From NCBI GenBank assembly GCA_963754265.1, contig CAVWFB010000009.1:141428-205427 (forward strand): DNA of 64,000 nucleotides, read 5' to 3'. Shown piece by piece: positions 28,273-36,694 of the stretch. The translations under genes and the position numbers were made by a program. Origin of the DNA: AC-32 sp963754265 (GTDB lineage: Bacteria > Actinomycetota > Thermoleophilia > Gaiellales > Gaiellaceae). The notes beneath the pieces are model-generated. The model was not told where the DNA came from and did not search any database. It saw only the letters and a list, made by a program, of their open reading frames with translations. Numbering within the stretch: the first letter of the stretch is position 1; the number at the start of each line of letters is the position of its first letter.

Positions 28273-28974
28273 GTGGGGCGAAAACCTCGGCAGGAGTCTA
28301 CCAGGGCGCGGCCGGCCCACGCCACGCTGGCCGTCGTGCTGCAGGTTCGGCAGGGCCGGCTCCAGGTGCTGCTGTGGCAGCGGGCGCGCAAGCCGTTCCT
28401 CGGCGCGTGGTCCGCCCCGGGCGGGTATCTGGAGCCGGGCGAGACGCTGGAGCAGTCCATCCGCGGCCACCTCGCGAAGAAGGTGGACGTGCGCGAGCTG
28501 GCGCACCTCGAGCAGCTCGAGATCCTGAGCGACCCGGAACGCAACCCGCTCGAATGGGAGCTCGCGACCGCCTACCTGGGCCTGGTCCCGGCCGACCTCG
28601 ACCCCGAGGTCCCCGAGGACACGCGCTGGCACCCGGTCGCGAACCTGCCCCAGCTCGCCTTCGACCACCGGGCGATCGTGCTCGCGGGCCGCGACCGCCT
28701 GCGGGCGAAGCTCTCGTACACGAACGTCGGCTTCGCGCTCGCGCCGCCGGTCTTCTCGATCTCCGAGCTACGGGAGCTCTACGTCGCGGCGCTCGGGCAC
28801 GAGGTCTCGGCGACGAACCTGCAGCGAGTTCTCCTGCGACGGGGCGTGCTGGAGCGAACGGGCGAGCGGCGAGAGCCGGGCCGGGTCGGTGGGCGCCCCG
28901 CGGCGCTGTACCGCTTCCGCTCGCGGCGGCTCGAGATCACCGACCAGTTCGCAGCGCTCAGACCCCCCGGCTGA
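28273..28974 (+). CDS. nrtR: NrtR-type NAD regulator (Nudix fold plus winged helix)
   Basis: NrtR repressors sense NAD-related metabolites through a Nudix fold and bind DNA with a C-terminal winged helix. This 233-residue protein has both: a Nudix domain (about residues 18-145) and a winged helix (about 150-230) with SISELRELYVAALG, NLQRVLLRRGVLERTG and GRPAALYRF. The Nudix box is degenerate: after GYLEPGET the expected RE and EE pairs read GH and KK, so hydrolase activity should be lost and the domain should act as a sensor. The GTG at 28273 is set by a leaderless TAGGTT. Divergence from a nicotinamidase-like gene suggests that gene is its target. Confidence 0.88.
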   Translation: MGRKPRQESTRARPAHATLAVVLQVRQGRLQVLLWQRARKPFLGAWSAPGGYLEPGETLEQSIRGHLAKKVDVRELAHLEQLEILSDPERNPLEWELATAYLGLVPADLDPEVPEDTRWHPVANLPQLAFDHRAIVLAGRDRLRAKLSYTNVGFALAPPVFSISELRELYVAALGHEVSATNLQRVLLRRGVLERTGERREPGRVGGRPAALYRFRSRRLEITDQFAALRPPG

Positions 28975-29038
28975 GGGATGCCCGCTGCCCCCGACCGCCC
29001 CTATGGTCAGGGCGAGGCAGGGGAAGGAGGAAGGGGTC

Positions 29039-29128
29039 TTGCGGCGCTCTACGTACGGTGGGCTGGTCGTGATGACGGCGGTGGTCGTCGCGTTCGTGGC
29101 GGTGGTCTTGACGCTCGTGCTCAGGTGA
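29039..29128 (+). CDS. Small single-span membrane protein (29 aa)
   Basis: A very short ORF: TTG at 29039 opens LRRSTYGGLVVM, followed by one long hydrophobic helix (Val/Ala/Leu-rich, about residues 9-28) ending in Arg. A strong GGAAGGAGG site lies 8 nt upstream, and a TATGGT hexamer at 29002-29007 could be the -10. The positive N-terminus predicts an N-in topology. Its last 8 bp overlap the end of the convergent sulfite-oxidase-family gene. Function is unknown. Confidence 0.5.
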   Translation: MRRSTYGGLVVMTAVVVAFVAVVLTLVLR

Positions 29129-30164
29129 CGATGACGCGCACCGTCTGCACGGCGTTGTTCGAGTAGCCGCCGAGGTTCCACGTCGGCTCGAGCGGCTGCT
29201 CGTTGCCGGCCTCGTCGCGCGCGCGAGAACCCAGCACGTGCTCGCCGGGCCGCGCGTCCCAGCGGAAGCGCCAGCCCCGCCAGGCCCAGCGGCTCTCGGG
29301 CGGGTCGAGCTCTGCCTCGCCCCACGTCGCGCCGCCGTCGGCGCTCACCTCGACGCGCTCGATCGGCGCGAGCCCCGACCAGGCGCGTCCCTCGAGCAGG
29401 CACTCGCCCGCCGAGACCGTCCGGTCGCGGGTCAGGAACTCGGGGATGCCCGGCGGAACGAGCAGGGAGCGCGGCAGCATCCGCTGCAAGGGCTCGCCCG
29501 GCTCCTCTTCTTCCTGCCGTAGGCGGTACGACCAGGACTGCTGGTAGCCCTCGAACGGCCGGTCGAGGAGCTCGATCCGCTCGAGCCACTTGACGTTGGT
29601 CATGCCGTACCAGCCCGGTACGAGCAGGCGGAGCGGGAAGCCGTGCTGCGGCGGAAGCGGCGCACCGTTCATCTCGTACGCGAGGAGCACGTCGTCTCGA
29701 AGCGCCTCGTCCAGCGGGACGCTGCGCTGGAACCGCTGCTCCTCGCCGCCCTCGACGCCGCGATCGAGCCCGGTGAAGAGCACTTCGATCGTCCCCTCGG
29801 AGACGCCGGCCTCCTCGAGCAGGAGCCGAAGCGGCGTTCCGCTCCAGCTCGCCGTGCCGACGGCCTCGAGGAGCCAGGGCTGGCTCACCGGCCGCGGGTC
29901 GAGCCGGGCGCGGCCGTTCCCGGCGCACTCCATCGTCGCCGTCACCTCGAGAGTGGGCCGCGCGCGGAGGTCGTCGAGCCCGAGCGAGAGCTCTTGCGCG
30001 CCGGCGACCGTGAGGCGCCAATCCGCCGCGTCGACCACGGGCACGTCGTAGTGGATCAGCAGGTAGTGGAGGCCGACCGGCGTGATCGGGAAGCGAAGCG
30101 CCTCGAGCGGCATGCCGTGGTTTCGCGCCGCGAGCTGGAGCTCCTCGAGGCTGATGCCTTCCAC
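29121..30164 (-). CDS. Sulfite oxidase-family molybdopterin oxidoreductase
   Basis: A 347-residue enzyme with an oxidoreductase molybdopterin-binding domain (about residues 40-225) and a Mo-co dimerisation domain (about 235-345). The molybdenum-ligating Cys is in VTATMECAGNGR. HGFPLRLLVPGWYGMTNVKWLERIELLD is the conserved core ending, and the C-terminal domain has VEVSADGGATWGEAELD. There is no heme b5 domain and no clear Tat signal, unlike many sulfite dehydrogenases. I chose GTG at 30164 because TAGGCT lies 7 nt upstream. The true substrate may be sulfite or another oxyanion. Confidence 0.9.
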   Translation of the reverse strand: MEGISLEELQLAARNHGMPLEALRFPITPVGLHYLLIHYDVPVVDAADWRLTVAGAQELSLGLDDLRARPTLEVTATMECAGNGRARLDPRPVSQPWLLEAVGTASWSGTPLRLLLEEAGVSEGTIEVLFTGLDRGVEGGEEQRFQRSVPLDEALRDDVLLAYEMNGAPLPPQHGFPLRLLVPGWYGMTNVKWLERIELLDRPFEGYQQSWSYRLRQEEEEPGEPLQRMLPRSLLVPPGIPEFLTRDRTVSAGECLLEGRAWSGLAPIERVEVSADGGATWGEAELDPPESRWAWRGWRFRWDARPGEHVLGSRARDEAGNEQPLEPTWNLGGYSNNAVQTVRVIVT

Positions 30165-30171
30165 CGGCGCC

Positions 30172-30177
30172 AGCCTA
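30172..30177 (-). promoter_or_regulatory. Putative leaderless -10 element of the sulfite-oxidase-family gene
   Basis: TAGGCT on the minus strand is followed by 7 nt and the GTG at 30164. It directly abuts the stop codon of the upstream ABC ATPase gene. The hexamer and spacing match those of the EamA gene. Confidence 0.5.
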
Positions 30178-31734
30178 CTAAGCAGGTGTCGGGACCACAC
30201 GCTCGGACGCCGCGAGCACGAGCTCCGCGTCGGCCTGCTCGATCACCACCGGGTCGTGCGTGGCGCAGACGACCGCAGCGCCGGTCTCGCGCGCCAGCGT
30301 CGAGAGGAGCGCCGCGAGCGTGAGGGCGTTCGCCTGATCCAGGCGGGCTGTCGGCTCGTCGACCAGCAACAGGCGCGGCCGGGCCGCCAGCGCCCGCGCG
30401 ACCGCGACCCGAACCTGCTCGCCCGCCGAGAGGCGCGAGACGCGCTGACCGGCCCGCTCCGAGAGGCCCACCGCCGCGAGCACCTCGTGTGCTTGCTCGC
30501 CGACGCGGCCGCGGATCGCCTCGGCCAGCTCGACGTTCTCGCGCGCGCTGAGAAACGGGACGAGCCCGGGTTGCTGCGCGACGAGCGCGACGTATCGCCG
30601 GCGGAGCTCCGCGCGGCCTGCGCGATCGAGGCTCTGCATCGGCTCGCCGCACACCTCGACCTCGCCCTCGTCCGGAAGCTCGAGCCCGGCGAGCAGGTGG
30701 AGCAGCGTGGTCTTGCCCGAGCCCGAGGGCCCGGTCACGACCGTGAGCCGGCCGCCCTCGAACCGGCTCTCGAGGCCCGAGAAGACGTGGGCCGCCGTCG
30801 CGCCGCGGCCGTGCGTCTTCGAGAGGCCGCGGACGACCGCGATCGTCTCGCCGGGATGCCGAGGCTCAGCGGCGGCCTCCGGCTGCTCGGCCCGCCGTCC
30901 GTCGCTCCCCGCGGCGACGACGACGATGCGATCGTCCTCCAGCGAAGCCGCGGCCCTGCTGCCGATGCCGGCCCGCTCGAGGAACTCCTGCGGCAGCCGC
31001 AGCCAGCCGCCCCGGCCGACGACGATCGTGCTCTCGCCCGCACCGCGCACCGATTCCTCGCTCACGCGCCCGTCGCGGATGTGGACGAAGCGGTCGGCGA
31101 CCGACGTCGAGGCGGGGTCGTGGCTGACGATCACGACCGTGCAGCCCTCCGCCGCCGCGAGCTCGCCGATCGCCTCGTAGACGAGGCGCGCGTTCCGCTC
31201 GTCCAGCTCTCCGGTCGGCTCGTCGGCGAGGAGGAGCCGCGGCCGGTGGGCAAGCGCTGCGCAGAGAGCGACGCGCTGCTGCTCGCCGCCCGAGAGCAGG
31301 CCCGGCCGGGCATCCGCTTTCCCGGAAAGGCCGACCCGATCGAGCAGCTCGAGCGACCTCGACTCGCGCGCCTCGCGCTCGACCCCTTCGGCGCGCAGCT
31401 TGAGGCCGACGAGCTCGCGGGCGCTCAGCTCGGGCGCGAGTGCCTGGGCGAAGTGCTGGTCGAGGTACCCGATGGTTTGCGAGCGGTAGCGCGCGAGGCC
31501 GCCAAAGCCGAGCCCGCGCAGGTCGCGGCCGAAAACCCTCGCCGTCCCCGCCGACGGCGTGTCCAGACCGGCGAGGATCCGCAGGAACGAGGTCTTGCCC
31601 GAGCCGCTGGGGCCGAGCACCGTCAGGATCTCGCCCTCGGCGATCGTCAGCGTCAGCCCCTGCAGTGCGGCGGCGTCGCCCTCGGGCGTGGAGTGAACGC
31701 GGAAGAGATCGCGGGTCTCGACGGCGACGCTCAT
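30178..31734 (-). CDS. ABC transporter with two fused ATP-binding domains (MacB/LolD type)
   Basis: A 518-residue protein with two complete nucleotide-binding domains. NBD1 (about residues 5-230) has GPSGSGKTS, LSGGEQQRVALCAAL and LLLADEPTGELD. NBD2 (about 295-515) has GPSGSGKTT, LSAGEQVRVAVARAL and LLLVDEPTARLD. Both belong to the LolD/MacB/FtsE branch, which pairs with FtsX-like permeases. The start ATG overlaps the stop of the large FtsX permease (ATGA), so both are made together. Fusing both ATPases in one chain suits the single very large permease. A role in lipoprotein, peptide or envelope-stress export is inferred. Confidence 0.93.
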   Translation of the reverse strand: MSVAVETRDLFRVHSTPEGDAAALQGLTLTIAEGEILTVLGPSGSGKTSFLRILAGLDTPSAGTARVFGRDLRGLGFGGLARYRSQTIGYLDQHFAQALAPELSARELVGLKLRAEGVEREARESRSLELLDRVGLSGKADARPGLLSGGEQQRVALCAALAHRPRLLLADEPTGELDERNARLVYEAIGELAAAEGCTVVIVSHDPASTSVADRFVHIRDGRVSEESVRGAGESTIVVGRGGWLRLPQEFLERAGIGSRAAASLEDDRIVVVAAGSDGRRAEQPEAAAEPRHPGETIAVVRGLSKTHGRGATAAHVFSGLESRFEGGRLTVVTGPSGSGKTTLLHLLAGLELPDEGEVEVCGEPMQSLDRAGRAELRRRYVALVAQQPGLVPFLSARENVELAEAIRGRVGEQAHEVLAAVGLSERAGQRVSRLSAGEQVRVAVARALAARPRLLLVDEPTARLDQANALTLAALLSTLARETGAAVVCATHDPVVIEQADAELVLAASERVVPTPA

Positions 31735-34700
31735 CGCGTCCCTCCGTACCGGGCAGGCACCGGCTCGCGGAACGCGCGGCCCGTGGCGAGCCCGACGAGG
31801 ACGGCTCCCAAAGCGACCGCGACGAGCCCCGAAGCAATGACGACGAGCCAGTCGAGCGAGACGGCGAGCGGCGGCGACGGCGCGGTCGCGTTGGCCGTCA
31901 GCTCGACGAAGCTGACCACGAGCAGCGAGAGGACCAAGCCGGTGAGGATCCCGCCTGCGACCCCGGCTCCCGCGACCACGAGCGCGCGGAGCTGGAGCTG
32001 CCGGCGCAAACGTGCAGGCGGCGTGCCTTGCGCCTCGAGGTCGAACGAGTCCGCAGCCTCGTCACGCCGCTCCGAGACCACCCCGAGGACGAGCGCGAGC
32101 AGCGCGAGCAAGATCGCGATCAGCGCGGAGGCCTCGAGCATCGCGAGCGCGGCGCGTGCGACGGGATCGCTGCGAAGCGAGCTCTCGAGGGCCGCCTGCG
32201 AGGAGACGGCGAGCAGCGGGAACGGAGGTCGGCGCAGCCGCGCCTCGACGGCGGCCCGGCCGCCCGGCTCGGTCTCGAGCCAGAGCTCGGTGGGGAACCC
32301 CGAGCCGGGCGTGGCGGCATTCAGCGCCGTCTCGAGCGCCCTCCGGTCGGTCACGACGAAGTCGTCCGTCCCGGGCGCGGCGCCGCCCGGGAAGCGCTTC
32401 GCCACCGCCGCGACGCGGAACACGAGCGGCTGGCCCGCCACGACGACCCCGAGCAACCGGTCCGGGCCGGCGATCTCGGCCATTCGAGGCGAGACGACGG
32501 CCGCCAGCCGCACGCCGTCCGTCGGCTGGCGCGGACGCACGTACGTGTCGAACTCGTTCGTGAGCGTGAGGCCGAACCGAAGACGCCCGTCGTCGCTCAG
32601 GCTCCTCACGCCCGTCGTCCCGATCCAGCCGGAGTAGTCGGTCACGACCCTTCCATCTGCGCGGGGCCGCCCGAGCGAGACGGAGCCCACGGCAGGCGCC
32701 CCGGCGTCGGCTCCGCGTTCCTCCAGCTTCGGCGGCGGCTCGAAGCGCAAGGCGACGAGGGTGCCGCCGCGGGCCTCGCGCGGGATCGGAGCGGCCAGGA
32801 GCTGCGGGCGGGTACCGACGTTGCGGCCGAGCTCGACCGTCGCGAACGACCCGTCGTGCCGCCGGATGCTCGCGGCCACGCCGACCTCGGTGCCGGTGAC
32901 CGCGATCGGCAGCTCGAGCGTCTTCGCGCCGGCCGGAAGCGGCGCACCTCGCAGCGCCACCGAGCCCCTCGGCTCGAGCCGCGCCGCCAGCTCCGCAGGC
33001 GAGCTCGAGGCGAAATCGCCGCGCCAGCCGTCGATCCCCCGCAGCGCCTGCCCGCCCAAGCCCAGCACGGCGATGCCCGTGACGTCTGTCGCGCCGGAGA
33101 TGTTCCCGGCCAGGCGGATCACGGGCTCCACGCGCGCATGCGGCCGGAGCGAGCGCACGACCCCGGGGGTGACGACCGAGCGGACCGGAACGAGCTGGGA
33201 GAGATCTTCGCGGACGACGTCGTCGGCGGGAATCGCGTAGGCGGCCTGGTCCTGCTGCCCGCGCACGAGCGTCGAGCGGTACGTCTCGGCGAAGAGCGCG
33301 AGCCCGATCGAGACGACGACGAAGCCCACCGCCACGGCCGCGTAGCCGGGCCGGCGCGCGAGCCCGAGCGCGGCCAGACGGAACGCGAGCGCGTCTCTCG
33401 GCACCGCGCGCTCCAGCAACCGCAGGCCGGCCGGCAGCAGGCGAGCCGCGCCGACCGCCGCCGCGAATCCGACCAGTGACGGCAGCAGCAGGAGGACGAT
33501 CCCGGTGCCGTTGCTCGCGAGCAGATCGCCGGTGTCGGCTGCCCCACGGGCCAGCGCGACCGCGACCACGACGACTGCGGCGATCGCCGCGACGTCGAGC
33601 GGCGAGACGGCGAGCCCGCGCACCGCCACCGGGCGCACCGTCAACGCGGCCGCGAGGACGAGCGTTGCCGCCGCGGCCAGCAGGAGTGCCAAGGCGATCC
33701 CGCGGCCCGAGAGCACCGAGTGGCGCAGAAGGGACGCGACCGGCTCACCGGTCCGCCCGGCCACGGCCGCCGCCACCGCGGAGCCCGCGACCCAGCCCAC
33801 GAGCGCGCCGCAGAGTGCCATCGCCGCCGACTCGGCGACGACGAGAAGGCCGACCTGCCAGCGCCGCGTGCCGCTCGAGAGGAGTCGCCGGCGCGATGCA
33901 TCCACGTCGGGGCGGAGCCGCGCCGCCGCCAGCACCGCGAAGGCAAGCAGGAGCGCCACGGCCTCCCCGCCGAGCAGGAGCAGCCGCCGGCCGGAGACCG
34001 TCGCCGCGTCCACTGCCGCGCGGAGCTCGTCGACCGGAGCCGACAGCTCGAACCCGAAGGCCTGTGCCTGGAGCACCGAGCGGGCGTGCTCGATCCGGGT
34101 CGCCAGGGCGTCCGCCGACCACGAGCGGACCGAGCCACGCTCGAGCGGGACGACCCAGCCGTAGCTGCGGTACGAGTCGTGGAGCAGCGGCGAGCGGTCG
34201 AGCCCGGCGACCCCGTTCGCCAGCACGAGCGGCGGCGGCGCCGGCCGGTGGTAGCGCGTGATCTGTTGCACGAAGGCCGATTGGCCGAGCGTCGCCGCCG
34301 GAACGGCGTCGCCGAAGAGCGTGGCGGTGCGCAGGTCGCCCTCCCCCACCGGCACGAGCCGCAGGCCGGGCACGTTCGGGATCCGGCCGCCGCGCCTGAT
34401 CACGAGCACCTCGCAGCGCTCCGGCTCGCAGCGATGCGGCAGGCGGCCCGAGCGCAACTGCACCCAGCGGCCAAGCTGGTCGACGGCGCCGAGCCCGAGC
34501 AGCGCCCCGCCGAGCTGGCTCTCGCGGTAGAGGGACGTCCCGGTGGCCCGCTCGTCCACGACCCGGTGCAGCTCGGAGCGCACGTGTGCGTCGAGCCTGG
34601 CGTAGGGCGCCGCCTGGCCGCCGACGCTGAACCAGTTCACCCGCACCGCCTGGACCGAGTCCGGCAGGGCGGCCACCTTGCGCCCGACGTCGCGATCTTG

Positions 34701-34844
34701 CGCGGCCACCGTGCCGGCGAGAACGGCACCGAGCATGGCCGCCGCAGCACCGAGCCCGAGCACGACGAGCGCGAATCGCTCGCGCCGGCGGGCGAGCCGC
34801 GCACGCGCGAGCCAGAGCGGGAAGAAGAGCCTGCGGAGAGCCAC
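31731..34844 (-). CDS. Large FtsX/MacB-like ABC permease
   Basis: A 1037-residue membrane protein with two FtsX-like permease modules. An N-terminal anchor (FALVVLGLGAAAAMLGAVLAG) is followed by a long extracytoplasmic region, a first hydrophobic cluster (about residues 285-480), a second anchor (YAAVAVGFVVVSIGLALFAE), a second large soluble domain, and a last cluster (about 900-1030) ending LVGLATGRAFREPVPARYGGTR. The start is GTG at 34844; no ribosome site or clear -10 was found. It is coupled to the double-NBD ATPase, so one permease chain and one ATPase chain probably form the whole transporter. The exported substrate is unknown. Confidence 0.92.
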   Translation of the reverse strand: MALRRLFFPLWLARARLARRRERFALVVLGLGAAAAMLGAVLAGTVAAQDRDVGRKVAALPDSVQAVRVNWFSVGGQAAPYARLDAHVRSELHRVVDERATGTSLYRESQLGGALLGLGAVDQLGRWVQLRSGRLPHRCEPERCEVLVIRRGGRIPNVPGLRLVPVGEGDLRTATLFGDAVPAATLGQSAFVQQITRYHRPAPPPLVLANGVAGLDRSPLLHDSYRSYGWVVPLERGSVRSWSADALATRIEHARSVLQAQAFGFELSAPVDELRAAVDAATVSGRRLLLLGGEAVALLLAFAVLAAARLRPDVDASRRRLLSSGTRRWQVGLLVVAESAAMALCGALVGWVAGSAVAAAVAGRTGEPVASLLRHSVLSGRGIALALLLAAAATLVLAAALTVRPVAVRGLAVSPLDVAAIAAVVVVAVALARGAADTGDLLASNGTGIVLLLLPSLVGFAAAVGAARLLPAGLRLLERAVPRDALAFRLAALGLARRPGYAAVAVGFVVVSIGLALFAETYRSTLVRGQQDQAAYAIPADDVVREDLSQLVPVRSVVTPGVVRSLRPHARVEPVIRLAGNISGATDVTGIAVLGLGGQALRGIDGWRGDFASSSPAELAARLEPRGSVALRGAPLPAGAKTLELPIAVTGTEVGVAASIRRHDGSFATVELGRNVGTRPQLLAAPIPREARGGTLVALRFEPPPKLEERGADAGAPAVGSVSLGRPRADGRVVTDYSGWIGTTGVRSLSDDGRLRFGLTLTNEFDTYVRPRQPTDGVRLAAVVSPRMAEIAGPDRLLGVVVAGQPLVFRVAAVAKRFPGGAAPGTDDFVVTDRRALETALNAATPGSGFPTELWLETEPGGRAAVEARLRRPPFPLLAVSSQAALESSLRSDPVARAALAMLEASALIAILLALLALVLGVVSERRDEAADSFDLEAQGTPPARLRRQLQLRALVVAGAGVAGGILTGLVLSLLVVSFVELTANATAPSPPLAVSLDWLVVIASGLVAVALGAVLVGLATGRAFREPVPARYGGTR

Positions 34845-34956
34845 GGCGCGAAAACGGTGCCAGTCGCCGGGTGGCTCCGTCCAGTCGGGTCGCGCAAATG
34901 AGCCGTTACCAAGGACTGCGCCTGCAGCTCAAAGTGGCAGATCTACCTCTGAGCGG

Positions 34957-36462
34957 TTAGTCCAGCCGCTCGTACGCAGGGATCGTCAGGAACTCCGCCA
35001 GCTCCTCGCCGAGCGCGACCTCCTCGAAGAGCTCCCGAGCCTCGTCCGCGCGGCTGCGCTCGAAGACCTCGTCGCCGAACTCGGCCCGGAGCCGGGCGAG
35101 CTCCTCGTCGATCACCTCCCGGACCTGCTCCCGCGTGAAGTGGCCGTGCCGGACCCACTGCCAGACCTGCGAGCGCGCGATCTCCGCCGTCGCCGCATCC
35201 TCCATCAGGTTGTCGATCGCCACGGCGCCGCTGCCGCGCAGCCAGGCCGACAGATATTGGATCCCGACGCTGACGTCGTTGCGGAGCCCCTCCTCCGTGA
35301 TCTCGCCGGGCGTCGCGGCCACGTTCAGCAGCTCGGCGGGCCCCACCTCGACCTCGTCGCGCTGCCGCTCGAGCTGGTTCGGGCGCACGCCGAGGACGGC
35401 GTCGAACTCCTCCAGCGCGACCGGCACCAGGTCGGGGTGCGCCACCCAGGTGCCGTCGAAGCCGTCGCCCGCCTCGCGCCGCTTGTCGTCTCGCACCTTG
35501 GCCAGCGCTCGCTCGTTCAGCTCGGCGTCCTTCCGGCTCGGAATGAACGCGGCCATCCCGCCCATCGCGTGCGCTCCGCGGCGGTGGCACGTCTTGACGA
35601 GCAGCTCGGTGTAGGCGCGCATGAACGGGGCCGTCATCGAGACGGTGTTGCGGTCAGGGAGCACGAACTCCGGGCGGTCGCGGAACTTCTTGATCACGCT
35701 GAACATGTAGTCCCAGCGGCCCGCGTTCAGGCCGGCGGCGTGCTCGCGCAGCTCCCAGAGGATCTCGTCCATCTCGAACGCCGCCAGCACGGTCTCGATC
35801 AGCACCGTCGCCCTGATCGTCCCGCGCGGGAGCTCGAGCGCGTCCTCGGTGAATGCGAAGACGTCGTTCCAGAGCCGCGCCTCGAGGTGGCTTTCGAGCT
35901 TGGGCAGGTAGAGGTATGGACGGCGGTCCCGGTTGCGGAAGAGGTAAAGCCCGAAGTCGAAAAGGCTCGCGGAGACCGGCGCCCCGTCGAGCTCGAGCTG
36001 CCGCTCCTCGAGGTGCCAGCCTCGCGGCCGGACGAGCAGCGTCGCGACCTCCTCGTTCAGCCGGTAGGTCTTGTCCGGGGTCTCGAGCTCGATCGTCCCA
36101 TCGAGCGCGTCGGTGAGGTTCGCCTGGCCCTCGAGCATGTTCCGCCGGGTCGGCGAGTTCGCGTCCTCGAAGTCGGCCATGAACATGCGCGCGCCCGAGT
36201 TGAGCGCGTTGATCACCATCTTCCGGTCGGTCGGCCCGGTGATCTCGACCCGGCGGTCGAGCAGCGGCGGCGGCACGGGCTCGATCGCCCAGTCGCTCTC
36301 GCGGAGCTCGCGTGTCTCGGGCAAGAACGCCGGGAGCTCACCCGCGTCGAGCCGCTCCTGTCGCTCGGCGCGCGCATCGAGAAGCTCGCGGCGGCGCGCG
36401 CCGAAGCGCCGCTCCAGATCGTGCACGAAGGCCACCGCCTCTTCGGTCAGAACTTCCTCCAC
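34957..36462 (-). CDS. aceB: Malate synthase A
   Basis: Malate synthase condenses glyoxylate with acetyl-CoA to malate. The 501-residue length and motifs match isoform A: FMADFEDANSPTRRNMLEGQANL (metal Asp/Glu region), the family signature REHAAGLNAGRWDYMFS, MGGMAAFIP and a C-terminal GSGAVAIDNLMEDAATAEIARSQVWQW. The GTG at 36462 lies 7 nt from GAGGCT, an imperfect -10 shared with the divergent gene. No isocitrate lyase gene is in the window, so glyoxylate supply is encoded elsewhere or comes from another pathway. The 112-bp gap to the FtsX permease gene downstream holds no gene. Confidence 0.96.
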   Translation of the reverse strand: MEEVLTEEAVAFVHDLERRFGARRRELLDARAERQERLDAGELPAFLPETRELRESDWAIEPVPPPLLDRRVEITGPTDRKMVINALNSGARMFMADFEDANSPTRRNMLEGQANLTDALDGTIELETPDKTYRLNEEVATLLVRPRGWHLEERQLELDGAPVSASLFDFGLYLFRNRDRRPYLYLPKLESHLEARLWNDVFAFTEDALELPRGTIRATVLIETVLAAFEMDEILWELREHAAGLNAGRWDYMFSVIKKFRDRPEFVLPDRNTVSMTAPFMRAYTELLVKTCHRRGAHAMGGMAAFIPSRKDAELNERALAKVRDDKRREAGDGFDGTWVAHPDLVPVALEEFDAVLGVRPNQLERQRDEVEVGPAELLNVAATPGEITEEGLRNDVSVGIQYLSAWLRGSGAVAIDNLMEDAATAEIARSQVWQWVRHGHFTREQVREVIDEELARLRAEFGDEVFERSRADEARELFEEVALGEELAEFLTIPAYERLD

Positions 36463-36468
36463 GGCCGT

Positions 36469-36475
36469 TAGCCTC
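36469..36475. promoter_or_regulatory. Interlocked divergent -10 elements (aceB / small membrane protein)
   Basis: TAGCCT on the plus strand (36469-36474) lies 10 nt before the ATG at 36485. On the minus strand GAGGCT (36475-36470) lies 7 nt before the aceB GTG. This is the third case in the window of a shared AGGCT core serving both directions. Confidence 0.45.
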
Positions 36476-36484
36476 TCACGTCCG

Positions 36485-36694
36485 ATGCCCGATCCCGATC
36501 AGGTTTCGACTCGATTCGAGATCCCGAATCGCGCTGAATTGCGCGTCTTCGCGGGCTACTGCGTGGCGGCCATCGTCTACATCGCGATCGGCGTCTTCGT
36601 CAATGACTTCATGTTCTCCGTCGTCGTGGCGATGGCTTACCTGGTCGTCGCGGCGTGGCTCGTGCCGACCCTGTTCCGGCGGCTGCGTCGGTGA
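36485..36694 (+). CDS. Small two-span membrane protein
   Basis: A 69-residue protein. A polar N-terminus (MPDPDQVSTRFEIPNRAELR) is followed by two hydrophobic helices (about residues 22-42 and 44-62) and a basic tail (FRRLRR). I do not recognise a family. Its stop overlaps the start of the next gene as GTGA, so they are coupled. It may be a partner or assembly factor of the downstream membrane protein, but this is only inferred from the overlap. Confidence 0.7.
   Translation: MPDPDQVSTRFEIPNRAELRVFAGYCVAAIVYIAIGVFVNDFMFSVVVAMAYLVVAAWLVPTLFRRLRR

Noticed and set aside
28273..28974. Active Nudix hydrolase
   Set aside because: The catalytic RE and EE residues of the Nudix box are replaced, and the winged-helix C-terminus points to a regulator.
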